Shown: positions 7,898 to 16,909, counted from the stretch's first letter. The stretch: DNA of 59,075 bases from Candidatus Gastranaerophilales bacterium (GCA_944324485.1 CALUWM010000012.1:1-59075); one strand, 5' to 3'. The notes: generated by a model from the letters alone, not told the origin. Numbers and translations are program-made.

Positions 7898-9201
7898 ATA
7901 TTAATATGATAGTTGAAGATATAGTTAAAAATTCAATAGCAGACGAACTAAACATAAAAAAGGGCGATAAAATTATATCAATCAACAACAAAACTCCAAA
8001 AGACATAATCGAATATAGTTTTATGATAAATGAAGAAGATGTTAATCTCCTTGTTCAGCATCAAAACGATGAAATTGAAGAATATGAAATTGAAAAAGAT
8101 TACAATGAAGACTTAGGGATTATTTTTTCTTCTGCTGTCTTTGATAATGTTAAAAAATGTCAAAATCATTGTATATTTTGCTTTGTAGACCAACAACCAA
8201 AAGGTCTCAGAAAAAGCTTGTATGTTAAAGATGACGACTGGAGACTATCTTATATTCAAGGTACATACATTACTTTAACTAATTTTGAAGAACAAGACTG
8301 GGAAAGAATTGAAAAATACCACATTTCTCCCTTATTTGTTTCAATTCACACTACAAACCCTCTCTTAAGAGAAAAAATGACAAGAAACCCAAAATCTAAA
8401 GACATAATAGAACAACTTAAACGCTTTAAAAAAATAAAAACAAAACTACACTGTCAAATTGTACTTTGTCCAAATTACAATGACGGAGAAGAACTAAAAA
8501 GAACACTTAAAGATTTAGAACAATTCAAAAGTATATTAAAATCCATTGCGATAGTTCCCGTTGGAATTTCAAAGTACAGAAAAGAGAAATTCAAAAAAGT
8601 AAATAAAAAAATTGCTATCGAAACAATAAAGATAATTGAAGATTTTAATAAAAAAATTAAAAAACAAATAGCAATGGTATCAGATGAATTTTTCGTTATA
8701 GCAGGACTTGAAATTCCCGAAAAAAAATATTACGGCAATTTTTTACAAATAGAAGATGGAGTTGGGGCAATAAGGCTTTTAAAAGACAGTTTTAAAAAGA
8801 ACCATAAAAAATTAAAGAAAAAACTAAAAAAACCAGCTAAAATTACCATTGCAACAGCTAAAACAGCAAGCAAACTATTTAAAGAATTTAAAAAAGAAAT
8901 AAAAATACAAGGGCTTGATTTAGAAATATTAGAAATAAAAAACAATTTCTTTGGTGATGACATAAATGTAGCTGGTCTAGTTGTAGGACAAGACATAATT
9001 AATGCTATAAAAGACAAAAAAATTGAACACTTAGTTATCCCATCTGTAATGCTAAAAAAAACAGGTGAAAATTACGAAGAAATCTTTTTGGATGAAGTTA
9101 CGACAGACGATATAAAATCAACAAACAAAGATATTAAAATACATATCTTGAAAGATTGTTACAGCTTTGATGAAATAAGAAAACTTATAAATTCCCTCTA
9201 A
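7894..9201 (+). CDS. PDZ/radical-SAM/DUF512 iron-sulfur protein
   Basis: A 435-residue protein with a PDZ-like N-terminus (residues ~8-60, ELNIKKGDKIISINNKTP), a radical-SAM cluster motif CQNHCIFCFVDQQPKGLRKS (Cys x3 Cys x2 Cys, residues ~88-95) followed by the family-specific KDDDWRLSYIQGTYITLTN, and a C-terminal DUF512 region. The family (COG1625) is known as a putative FeS oxidoreductase with a branch widespread in Cyanobacteria; its reaction is undetermined. Lys-rich insertion at ~290-305. Start ATG overlaps the padR stop by 4 nt. Confidence 0.85.
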   Translation: MNINMIVEDIVKNSIADELNIKKGDKIISINNKTPKDIIEYSFMINEEDVNLLVQHQNDEIEEYEIEKDYNEDLGIIFSSAVFDNVKKCQNHCIFCFVDQQPKGLRKSLYVKDDDWRLSYIQGTYITLTNFEEQDWERIEKYHISPLFVSIHTTNPLLREKMTRNPKSKDIIEQLKRFKKIKTKLHCQIVLCPNYNDGEELKRTLKDLEQFKSILKSIAIVPVGISKYRKEKFKKVNKKIAIETIKIIEDFNKKIKKQIAMVSDEFFVIAGLEIPEKKYYGNFLQIEDGVGAIRLLKDSFKKNHKKLKKKLKKPAKITIATAKTASKLFKEFKKEIKIQGLDLEILEIKNNFFGDDINVAGLVVGQDIINAIKDKKIEHLVIPSVMLKKTGENYEEIFLDEVTTDDIKSTNKDIKIHILKDCYSFDEIRKLINSL

Positions 9202-9264
9202 TTTAATAGCAAAAAATTTCTTTTACGGATTTTTACACATAAAAAGTCTACAAAAGGAAATCTT

Positions 9265-10821
9265 GTGCGTATTTCACCGGTTAATTTTAATCTTTTAAAT
9301 AGAAAATATACAAAACAAATTGAAAACAAAAATCATTCAATGTTATCTTATAATTCAAATGTATGTAAAGAAAATTGCTATCCTATTTTTAAAGCAACAT
9401 TCAAGCCTAAACAAACCAAAGATGTACCCGAAAAAAGTCCATTAATAGCTGCAATAGAAGCAGAAGAAAATGGGGTAGAATCAATAGAAAACATTGCTAA
9501 AAGCTCTTTATACGAATTTAGACAAGCAATGCTTGAAACTGATCAATACGGATACACGCCATTATTACATGCAGCAATCACAAAACATCAAGGAGCCGAA
9601 AAGTTAAGAATCTTAGCAACATACGCTCCAAAAGAATTTAAACAAACAAGCTCAACTCCAAACAGACTTGGTAATACCCCCTTATCATATGCTGTAATAT
9701 CACAACATAATGGAATTGAAAAAATAAAAGCTTTATATAAATACGCACCAAATGAAACAAAAAAAGCACTTGAAATACCCGACCAAAATGGTTATACACC
9801 ATTACATTATGCAATAATTTCAGAATATAACGGAGCAGAAAAAATAATGGCGCTATATAAAATTAATCCTGAGGTTACAAAAAATTTATTAACAAAACAA
9901 AGTCTGCCATATAAAGAAACACCTATATCATTAATTAAAGCCCAAGTAAAAGACAAGGAAAAAAAATTAGCTATACTACAAAAAATTGCACCTGGAATTG
10001 TTGAACAAAACACTCTATCAGAAAAAAATACAGGCTCAGATGATTATGAAAATTTCTTAATAAAATCACAAGAAGAAAATTTATCACAAGATGATATTAA
10101 AGCAATAAAAGAAAAGTTATCCACTCCAAATTGTGAAAATGACACACTTCTTTCATACGCAGTAAAATCAAAAAAAATTGAAGCCTCAACTATACATAAC
10201 CTTGCAAAAATTGCTCCAAAAGAATTTAAAAAAGCAATGCTTGAAGCTGATCAATATGGCTACACACCAATTTTTTATGCAATCATTTCACAAAATAAGA
10301 CAGAAAAATTAAAAGCTCTTATTGAAAATGCTCCAGAGGAGATTAAGTTGCTTATGCAATCAAAAGATGACTTCAGTCAAACAATAATAAACTATGCTAT
10401 AAGAGCAAAAATTAATGGAGCGGAAAAGTTAAAAATTATAGCTCAAGCATTACCCGAAGAAACAAAAAACTCAATTTCAAATCTAAATTCAATAAAAAAT
10501 ATGCCCACAGTACAAGCACTAATGTCTAGCCATGACAGTACCAAAAAATTATACGCCCTATCTCAAATTGCTCCTGAAGAATTTAAATTATCAATACTAT
10601 ACCAAGATTCAGAAGGAAACAACCCTGTTATGCAAACAATAATTAATCTACCCGATGGAGAAGAAAAACTAAGAATATTAAATATATTAACTCCAAAAGA
10701 AACAAGATATGCGCTTTTAAGAAAAAATACAGACAATAAAACGCCATTTGATATAGTAAGGAATACCGGATCTAAAGATACAAATTTATTAAAAACGATA
10801 CAAGAAATACTAAATAACTAA
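9265..10821 (+). CDS. Ankyrin-like protein built of 40-residue repeats
   Basis: A 518-residue protein starting at a GTG with AAAGGA upstream. Residues 93-132, 133-172 and 173-212 are successive units of exactly 40 residues, consensus DxxGYTPLxYAII...GAEKlxaL...AP-E-K-al; more diverged units continue to ~residue 505, and the sequence around residue 330 (MLEADQYGYTP) nearly repeats that around residue 90. The core GxTPLxxA is ankyrin-like, but the classical unit is 33 residues. There is no classical signal peptide; the N-terminus reads MRISPVNFNLLNRKYTK, then PIFKATF near residue 40. Probably a protein-binding solenoid. A terminator follows at once. Confidence 0.7.
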   Translation: MRISPVNFNLLNRKYTKQIENKNHSMLSYNSNVCKENCYPIFKATFKPKQTKDVPEKSPLIAAIEAEENGVESIENIAKSSLYEFRQAMLETDQYGYTPLLHAAITKHQGAEKLRILATYAPKEFKQTSSTPNRLGNTPLSYAVISQHNGIEKIKALYKYAPNETKKALEIPDQNGYTPLHYAIISEYNGAEKIMALYKINPEVTKNLLTKQSLPYKETPISLIKAQVKDKEKKLAILQKIAPGIVEQNTLSEKNTGSDDYENFLIKSQEENLSQDDIKAIKEKLSTPNCENDTLLSYAVKSKKIEASTIHNLAKIAPKEFKKAMLEADQYGYTPIFYAIISQNKTEKLKALIENAPEEIKLLMQSKDDFSQTIINYAIRAKINGAEKLKIIAQALPEETKNSISNLNSIKNMPTVQALMSSHDSTKKLYALSQIAPEEFKLSILYQDSEGNNPVMQTIINLPDGEEKLRILNILTPKETRYALLRKNTDNKTPFDIVRNTGSKDTNLLKTIQEILNN

Positions 10822-10850
10822 AAAAAACGACTCAACAGTCGTTTTTTTTA
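10821..10850 (+). terminator. Rho-independent terminator of the repeat-protein gene
   Basis: ACGACT (10827-10832), loop CAAC, AGTCGT (10837-10842), followed by a T tract to 10849; the preceding A tract extends the stem. It begins on the last base of the stop codon. Confidence 0.85.
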
Positions 10851-10934
10851 GTTAAGAAACGAATTTTATTAAGAAATGTAACAAAAAAAACAATAAAAGC
10901 AATTTTTTATTTTATATATACTTTATATATATGT

Positions 10935-11047
10935 AAGACATAAATACCTCCCCCCTACATAGTTAATTTTAACACACTAACCTTTTCACACGAGAATCAA
11001 GCAAAAAGATTTTCAAAGCCCTTAAATTATTAAGGGCTTTTTTTTAT
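10935..11047 (+). ncRNA. Candidate small C-rich RNA or gcvPB leader
   Basis: Between the terminator at 10850 and gcvPB at 11089 there is no open reading frame, yet a second strong plus-strand terminator sits at 11015-11047. Something must be transcribed into it: a free small RNA of about 100 nt or an attenuated leader. The putative 5' end follows an AT-rich, -10-like stretch (10924-10931); the exact start is not defined. The segment contains ACCTCCCCCCTAC (10946-10958), which can pair with the GGGGAG ribosome-binding site of gcvPB. No known riboswitch fold was recognised. Confidence 0.4.
11015..11047 (+). terminator. Strong Rho-independent terminator upstream of gcvPB
   Basis: AAAGCCCTTAA (11015-11025), loop ATTA, TTAAGGGCTTT (11030-11040), continuing into a run of T to 11045. 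An 11-bp perfect stem. It lies 42 nt before the gcvPB start and has no gene to end except the candidate RNA above. Confidence 0.85.
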
Positions 11048-11088
11048 TTGTTATATAATTAAATTAAAAATATTTTGGGGAGTATTAA

Positions 11089-12426
11089 ATGAAAAAGAGA
11101 ACATCTGAAATTAAAATCGAAAACAAAACAGAACTTGAATTAATGAGACATTATAAAAAACTTTCAGACCAAAATTTTTGCATAGAAAAAGGATTTTATC
11201 CGCTAGGTTCTTGCACAATGAAATACAACCCAAGAATTAACGAATGGGCAAGCAGAATTGAAAATTTTTCAAAACTGCATCCAAACCAATCGGATGAAGA
11301 TTGCCAAGGTGCACTTAAAATTATGTATGATCTTCAAAACTTTTTAAAAATAATTACAGGAATGGATGAAATAAGCTTACAACCTTGCGCAGGGGCACAT
11401 GGTGAATTAAGCGGCATGATGGTAATTAAAAAATTTTTTGAAGCAAATAACGACAAAAGAAAAAAAGTTATTATTCCTGATAATGCCCATGGTACAAATC
11501 CTGCAAGTGCCTCTATGTGTGGTTTTGAAATTGTCGAAGTCAAGTCAAACGAAAAAGGGTTAGTTGATATCAATGAATTAACTAAAATCGTAAACGAATA
11601 CTCAACCGATATTGCAGCAATAATGATGACAAATCCAAATACTTTAGGGCTTTTCGATGACAACATTTTAAAAATCTCAGAGATAATGCACAATAATGGA
11701 TCATTATTATATTATGATGGTGCGAACTACAATGCCATTATGGGCTTAAGTAATCCAAAACTTATGGGTTTTGACGTTGTTCATCTAAATCTCCATAAAA
11801 CATTTTCAACGCCACATGCAGGCGGTGGTCCAGGAGCAGGTCCAATTGGTGTAGTTGAAAAACTATCTGCTTACCTGCCTGTGCCAAGAATAGAATTTAA
11901 AAATAACAAATTTATAAGAAACTATAATTACCCTGAATCTATTGGAAAAGTTGCAACATTTTTCGGCAACTTTAACGTTCTTATTAAAGCATATAATTAC
12001 ATCTATATGATGGGAAAATCATTAAAAAATGTATCTCAAGATGCAATTTTAGCAGCAAATTATATAAAAGAAAGCCTTAAAAATGATTACAATGTACCAT
12101 TTAAACAACATTGTGCACATGAATTTGTTATAGATAATTCAGACAAAAAAGAAAAACATGTTTCAACTCTGGATATTGCAAAAAGATTAATGGATGAAAA
12201 TATACATCCTGCAACAATATATTTTCCGCTTATTGTTCATGAAGCTTTTATGGTTGAACCAACTGAATCAGAAACAAAAGCAGTTCTGGATAATTTTATA
12301 AATGTTATGAAAAAAATTGCAAAAGAAATAGAAAATCAAGAAGATTTTAGTCAATACCCAAAAACAACACCTGTTACTAGAATTGACGAAGTACAAGCAG
12401 CAAGGCATCCGGATTTAAAAGAATAA
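11089..12426 (+). CDS. gcvPB: Glycine dehydrogenase (decarboxylating) subunit 2
   Basis: The PLP-carrying beta subunit of split P-protein in the glycine cleavage system; it decarboxylates glycine and passes the aminomethyl group to lipoyl-H protein. Seen: N-terminal GFYPLGSCTMKYNPR, SLQPCAGAHGE, PDNAHGTNPASA, and HLNLHKTFSTPHAGGGPGAGP with the Schiff-base Lys near residue 237. 445 residues, within the family range. GGGGAG lies 6 nt before the ATG, and a TATAAT at 11054-11059 may be its own promoter. The genes for subunit 1, H and T proteins are not in the window. It is 2 nt upstream of queA. Confidence 0.95.
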   Translation: MKKRTSEIKIENKTELELMRHYKKLSDQNFCIEKGFYPLGSCTMKYNPRINEWASRIENFSKLHPNQSDEDCQGALKIMYDLQNFLKIITGMDEISLQPCAGAHGELSGMMVIKKFFEANNDKRKKVIIPDNAHGTNPASASMCGFEIVEVKSNEKGLVDINELTKIVNEYSTDIAAIMMTNPNTLGLFDDNILKISEIMHNNGSLLYYDGANYNAIMGLSNPKLMGFDVVHLNLHKTFSTPHAGGGPGAGPIGVVEKLSAYLPVPRIEFKNNKFIRNYNYPESIGKVATFFGNFNVLIKAYNYIYMMGKSLKNVSQDAILAANYIKESLKNDYNVPFKQHCAHEFVIDNSDKKEKHVSTLDIAKRLMDENIHPATIYFPLIVHEAFMVEPTESETKAVLDNFINVMKKIAKEIENQEDFSQYPKTTPVTRIDEVQAARHPDLKE

Positions 12427-12428
12427 CC

Positions 12429-13475
12429 ATGAACTTAAAAACATCAGATTTTGATTATGAGCTTCCCAAAGAACTTATTGCACAAAACCCTATTGAAAAA
12501 AGAGAGTTTTGTAAAATGATGGTTCTCGACAAAAAAAGCAAAACCATTGAAAATAGACATTTCTTTAATATTTTAGACTATTTAAAAAAAGGTGACATTC
12601 TTATTTTAAATGACACAAAAGTTTATCCTGCAAGAATAATAACAAAAAGGACAACCGGCGCAAAAATTGAAGTTTTTTTACTTAATCCTACAAACAAAAT
12701 AAATCAATGGGAAGCGCTAACAAAAAATGCAAAAAGGGTTAAAGAAAATGAAATTTTAAATGTTGCCGATGATTTTCAAATAAAAATAATAGAAAAAAAA
12801 CCTGCTGAAAATGAAAACGAAATTCCAAAATATATTGTTGAGCTAATTTTTGAAGGTGAAAATGTATATGAAATATTAAATAAATATGGTTCAATTCCTC
12901 TTCCTCCATATATTTCAAGAGAAGCAACCAAGGAAGATACCACTAACTATCAAACAGTATTTGCAAAAAACATTGGTTCGGCAGCTTGTCCCACAGCAGG
13001 ATTGCACTTTACAAATGAATTATTAGATAAAATCAAAAAGAAAGGCGTAGAAATAGCATATATCACCTTAAATGTCGGTTTAGGAACTTTTATGCCGGTA
13101 AAAACCGAAAATATAGAAGAACACTCAATGCACTATGAAAGTTTTGAAATACCTACTGAAACAGAAAAACTAATTAATGAAAAAAAAGGCTCTATTATAG
13201 CAGTGGGAACAACCGTATTAAGATGTTTAGAAGCAACATATCAAAAAAATGGAAAAATAATTGCAACTAAAGATAAAACAAATATTTTCATATACCCGCC
13301 ATATAAAATTAAATCAATAGATAAGCTGATAACAAATTTTCATTTACCAAAATCAACCTTGGTTATGCTTGTTAGTGCTTTTGCAGGAAAAGATTTTATT
13401 TTTGAAGCATATCAAAAAGCAATTGAAGAAAAATACAGATTTTTTAGCTACGGAGATTGCATGTTGATTTATTAA
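12429..13475 (+). CDS. queA: S-adenosylmethionine:tRNA ribosyltransferase-isomerase
   Basis: Adds the ribosyl part of SAM to preQ1 at position 34 of tRNA to give epoxyqueuosine. The 348-residue protein begins LKTSDFDYELPKELIAQNPIEKRE and carries LILNDTKVYPARI, GSIPLPPYI, FAKNIGSAACPTAGLHFT, LNVGLGTFMPV and the C-terminal LITNFHLPKSTLVMLVSAFAG, all QueA signatures. Co-oriented with gcvPB (2-nt gap), so likely cotranscribed. Its 3' end contains the promoter of the next gene. Confidence 0.95.
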   Translation: MNLKTSDFDYELPKELIAQNPIEKREFCKMMVLDKKSKTIENRHFFNILDYLKKGDILILNDTKVYPARIITKRTTGAKIEVFLLNPTNKINQWEALTKNAKRVKENEILNVADDFQIKIIEKKPAENENEIPKYIVELIFEGENVYEILNKYGSIPLPPYISREATKEDTTNYQTVFAKNIGSAACPTAGLHFTNELLDKIKKKGVEIAYITLNVGLGTFMPVKTENIEEHSMHYESFEIPTETEKLINEKKGSIIAVGTTVLRCLEATYQKNGKIIATKDKTNIFIYPPYKIKSIDKLITNFHLPKSTLVMLVSAFAGKDFIFEAYQKAIEEKYRFFSYGDCMLIY

Positions 13476-13491
13476 ACAAATATTATATAAT
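13464..13491 (+). promoter_or_regulatory. Sigma-70-type promoter of the SIMPL gene
   Basis: TTGATT (13464-13469), 16-bp spacer, TATAAT (13486-13491), starting inside the queA coding end. The start site would lie around 13498, giving a very short leader that still contains AAGGAGG before the ATG at 13509. Confidence 0.6.
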
Positions 13492-13508
13492 CAAACAAGG
13501 AGGTAATT

Positions 13509-14234
13509 ATGGATAAGATAGAAAAATTTCAAGCAATCATATGTTGTCTTATCATTGTTCTAGGTTTACTTTTTGTATCGCTAATTTTTGCTTCAAGAAT
13601 TCCTAAAAGCGAAAACATAACAGTAACGGGTTCTGCATATAAAATCGTTAAATCTGATAGTGCAAAACTTGGGTTCGATATTCAATCAAAAGCTAAAACT
13701 CAAAAAGAAGCATATGCAATTATTAAAGCTCAATACCCAGAAGTAATAAAATACCTCCAAGCAAAAGGTATAGATTCAAAAAACATAGAAACAAAACCAA
13801 TAAGCAGCTATTTTACCTATAAAACAGGTCCAAACGGATACTCTACAAATGAAATAGCAAGCTACAATGCTTCACAAGAAATACAAATAACTTCAAATGA
13901 TGTGGAAAAAATAAAAAATATTTCTACTGATATACAAAACCTAACTGAAAAAGGGATAAACCTAACAATTTTTAGACCCGAATACTTTTATTCAGATTTA
14001 GCTTCAATTAAAGTCGATTTATTAAAAGAAGCAACCCTAGACGCTAAACAAAGAGCTGAATCCATGCTAAAAGCGGCTGGAGCCAATGTTGGCAAAGTTA
14101 AACAAATGAGAATGGGTGTCTTTCAAATCACCCCACCGGATAGCACAATGGTATCTGATATGGGTGTAAACGACACAACAACAATAGATAAAAAAGTTAC
14201 TGCAGTTGCAAATATAGTATTTAAAGTAAAATAA
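13509..14234 (+). CDS. SIMPL-domain (DUF541/YggE-like) membrane-anchored protein
   Basis: A 241-residue protein with one N-terminal membrane anchor (residues ~9-28, CCLIIVLGLLFVSLIFA) and a periplasmic SIMPL domain: ENITVTGSAYKIVKSDSAKLGFDI, alternating strands and helices, then LLKEATLDAKQRAESMLKAAGANVGKV, the conserved family block. SIMPL proteins are linked in other bacteria to oxidative stress resistance or oligomeric periplasmic assemblies; molecular role is not settled. Preceded by AAGGAGG at good spacing and its own promoter. Confidence 0.85.
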   Translation: MDKIEKFQAIICCLIIVLGLLFVSLIFASRIPKSENITVTGSAYKIVKSDSAKLGFDIQSKAKTQKEAYAIIKAQYPEVIKYLQAKGIDSKNIETKPISSYFTYKTGPNGYSTNEIASYNASQEIQITSNDVEKIKNISTDIQNLTEKGINLTIFRPEYFYSDLASIKVDLLKEATLDAKQRAESMLKAAGANVGKVKQMRMGVFQITPPDSTMVSDMGVNDTTTIDKKVTAVANIVFKVK

Positions 14235-14237
14235 CAG

Positions 14238-14792
14238 ATGAGTGAAAAAGAAAAAATGCTAAAAGGCGAGCTCTACTCATACAATGATGAAGAACTCGTT
14301 GAAGATAGAAAAAAATGCAAAACTCTTTGTTTTGAATACAATAATACAAATTTTTCAGAAATTGAAAAGAGAAACAAATTATTAAAACAAATATTGGGCA
14401 AAGTAGGTTCAAATTGTCTTATAGAGCAAACCTTTCAATGCGACTACGGTTACAACATAGAAGTTGGAGATAATTTTTACTCTAACCATAATTTAATAAT
14501 TTTAGACTGTGCAAAAGTAACGTTTGGAGATAATATTCTAATTGGACCAAACTGTTCCTTTTTTACTCCCGAGCACCCGCTTGATGTAAAAACAAGAAAC
14601 AGTGGAGTTGAATACGCAAGAGAAATTAAAGTTGGCTCAAATGTTTGGTTCGGAGGTAATGTCACAGTGCTGTCCGGCGTAACAATTGGCGACAATTCTG
14701 TTATTGGAGCAGGGAGCGTTGTAACAAAAGATATACCTGAAAACGTAGTAGTTGCAGGAAATCCTGCAAAAATAATTAAAACAATAAACTAA
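14238..14792 (+). CDS. Sugar O-acetyltransferase of the Maa/LacA/NodL type
   Basis: A 184-residue hexapeptide-repeat enzyme that moves acetyl from acetyl-CoA to a sugar hydroxyl. The N-terminal Mac domain (EKMLKGELYSYNDEEL) is followed by left-handed beta-helix repeats, the catalytic His in FFTPEHPLD (residue ~114), the loop NSGVEYAREIKVGSNVWFGGN, and the C-terminal IGAGSVVTKDIPENVVVAGNPAKII. Maltose, galactoside or surface glycan are all possible substrates. It starts 3 nt after the SIMPL stop and abuts the convergent PBP gene with no gap. Confidence 0.9.
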   Translation: MSEKEKMLKGELYSYNDEELVEDRKKCKTLCFEYNNTNFSEIEKRNKLLKQILGKVGSNCLIEQTFQCDYGYNIEVGDNFYSNHNLIILDCAKVTFGDNILIGPNCSFFTPEHPLDVKTRNSGVEYAREIKVGSNVWFGGNVTVLSGVTIGDNSVIGAGSVVTKDIPENVVVAGNPAKIIKTIN

Positions 14793-16892
14793 CTACATAC
14801 CAGGTAAAGGTGCAGAGTTTAGTGCTTTTTCATCATCGTATTCAATTAAATCAGGTTTTGGAACCTCAAAAATCTTTTTTGGTTTTTGAGGTTTTGCTTG
14901 CTCAATATTATTTTGATTTGAAGGTGTGTTAACAGGCAAAGGCGCAGACACAGTAGTCTTATTAACCATTACATCATCTTCATCAGTTTCATCAACTGTT
15001 TCATCAGCATCTTCAAGCTTTATTGGGCTCAAAACATTTGAACCATTCATTTTAGGATAATCAAACACACTTTTTGGGAAGTTTTGAATTGCAACTTTCA
15101 TATATTCAGCAAATACTCTTGCCGGCATAGCACCACCTGTAATCCCCGGAAGCTTAGAATTATTATCATTTCCAACCCAAACTCCGGTAACAATATCCGG
15201 CGTATAACCCACAAACCAAGCGTCCCTGTAATCGTTTGTAGTACCTGTTTTTCCTGCAACATTTTGTGCAATATTAGCAGCTTTTCCTGTTCCTACCTCT
15301 ACAACTTTTCTCAACATATACGTCATACCGGCAGCAGTTTCAAAATTAATTACTTTAACTATCTTCGGTCCTGAGTTTTCATAAATTGTAACACCTCTTG
15401 AATTTTCAACACGCTCAACGCAATACGGGCGAACTCTAAAACCACCATTTGCAAATGCACCATATGAAACAACCATATCATACAACTTTACACCATTAGA
15501 TCCTAAGGCAATCGTCATATCACTCGCTAAAGGTGTAGTGATTCCCATTTCCCGAGCTGTTTGAATAACTGCATCTACACCTGATTTTTTTATAAGCCTT
15601 ACAGCTGCAACATTAGAGGAAATTGCAAGAGCTTGCCATATAGTAATCTTGCCTCTATACTTTTTACCATAATTTTTAGGAGTCCAGTCCTGAATGGTAA
15701 GAGGAGTATCTTCAATCGTATCATCAACGCTTACTCCCTGTTGCAATGCAGTTGCATAAACAAAAGGTTTAAATGAAGAACCCGAAGGCCTTATAGCTTT
15801 AGTTACTCTATCATATTGACTTTGTTCATAGTTCTTTCCGCCAATATAAGCGTATATTCTACCTGTCGTAGGAGAAAATGAAAACAGGGCAATTTGATTT
15901 GCAGGTTTTGTTAAACCAGCCTTATTGAGCGCATTCTGCACTGCATTTTGAGCAGCATTCTGCGATTTATAATCAAGAGTAGTGTATATCTTTAGACCAC
16001 CTTGAGAAATTTCCTGCTCTTCAAAACCAATATTCTTTAACTCGTTTAATACAAAATCTATATAATATGGCGCTTTATTGTACGAGTAGATACGGGGCTT
16101 ATTTGATAAGTGCAGCCCCTCCTTTTGAGCTGCTACCATTTGTTCTTGTGTAATATATTTATTTCTGTACATTCTCCTTAAAACTTGGTTTCTTCTTTTT
16201 AAGCCAGCTTTTTTATTTGCAAAAGGAGAATATATAGATGGTGCTTGAGGTAAACCGGCGATAAGTGCTTGTTCAGCAAGAGTCAACTGTGATAAATCTT
16301 TATCAAAAAACGTTCTTGCCGCACTGGAAACACCATAAACACCTGATCCTAAATACACGGAATTTAAATACAATTCCAATATTTCATCTTTTGAAATAGT
16401 TTTTTCAATTCTATGAGCAATAATTAATTCCTTGATTTTTCTATCAAAAGTTCTTTCGTTTGACAAGAAAAGTATTCTGGCTAACTGTTGTGTAATTGTT
16501 GAACCACCCTGTTTAACTTCACCGGACAATACATTTGTAATAGTAGATCTAATCATGCCCATAGTATCAAAACCTCTATGATGATAGAAGTTTTTATCTT
16601 CAGTAGCAATTACAGCTTCTTTTAAATATTTTGGAATCTTGTCTATTGAAACTTTCTCGAATTTAAAAGCTGTAAAAGTTTTTATTACTTCCCCATCAGC
16701 AGAATATATTGTTGTGACAGGATTTGGTTTAATATCTTCAAAATTTGAAATAGGAGGAAGTGAAGCTAAATATATATTAAAAGCAGCAATTGCAGCAAGC
16801 ATTGCAGAAACACACATTGAAAACAAACACAAAAATATATTACGCTTTTTTGGTCCTCTTTTAGTAACTCTTTTTCTTCTAACACTATTCAT
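14793..16892 (-). CDS. Class A penicillin-binding protein (PBP1A-like)
   Basis: Bifunctional peptidoglycan glycosyltransferase/transpeptidase, 699 residues, anchored by one N-terminal membrane segment (~22-45). The GT51 domain shows ATEDKNFYHHRGFD with the catalytic Glu and GGSTITQQLARI; the transpeptidase has SxxK in SGSSFKPF, SSN in AISSNVAA and KTGTT. The C-terminal ~80 residues are a low-complexity Asp/Glu/Pro-rich tail (DETDEDD). No Shine-Dalgarno sequence; TGCTATAAT ends 8 nt before the ATG. Its end abuts the convergent acetyltransferase gene directly. Confidence 0.95.
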   Translation of the reverse strand: MNSVRRKRVTKRGPKKRNIFLCLFSMCVSAMLAAIAAFNIYLASLPPISNFEDIKPNPVTTIYSADGEVIKTFTAFKFEKVSIDKIPKYLKEAVIATEDKNFYHHRGFDTMGMIRSTITNVLSGEVKQGGSTITQQLARILFLSNERTFDRKIKELIIAHRIEKTISKDEILELYLNSVYLGSGVYGVSSAARTFFDKDLSQLTLAEQALIAGLPQAPSIYSPFANKKAGLKRRNQVLRRMYRNKYITQEQMVAAQKEGLHLSNKPRIYSYNKAPYYIDFVLNELKNIGFEEQEISQGGLKIYTTLDYKSQNAAQNAVQNALNKAGLTKPANQIALFSFSPTTGRIYAYIGGKNYEQSQYDRVTKAIRPSGSSFKPFVYATALQQGVSVDDTIEDTPLTIQDWTPKNYGKKYRGKITIWQALAISSNVAAVRLIKKSGVDAVIQTAREMGITTPLASDMTIALGSNGVKLYDMVVSYGAFANGGFRVRPYCVERVENSRGVTIYENSGPKIVKVINFETAAGMTYMLRKVVEVGTGKAANIAQNVAGKTGTTNDYRDAWFVGYTPDIVTGVWVGNDNNSKLPGITGGAMPARVFAEYMKVAIQNFPKSVFDYPKMNGSNVLSPIKLEDADETVDETDEDDVMVNKTTVSAPLPVNTPSNQNNIEQAKPQKPKKIFEVPKPDLIEYDDEKALNSAPLPGM

Positions 16893-16900
16893 AGCAACAT

Positions 16901-16909
16901 ATTATAGCA
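16901..16909 (-). promoter_or_regulatory. Extended -10 promoter of the PBP1A gene
   Basis: Minus-strand TGC-TATAAT (16909 to 16901), a full consensus extended -10, 8 nt before the ATG at 16892. The mRNA would be leaderless or have one or two leader bases. Confidence 0.6.

Noticed and set aside
10860-11088. Glycine riboswitch upstream of gcvPB
   Set aside because: The gap has a terminator but none of the conserved G-rich junction sequence of glycine aptamers; only a C-rich word and one hairpin are visible.
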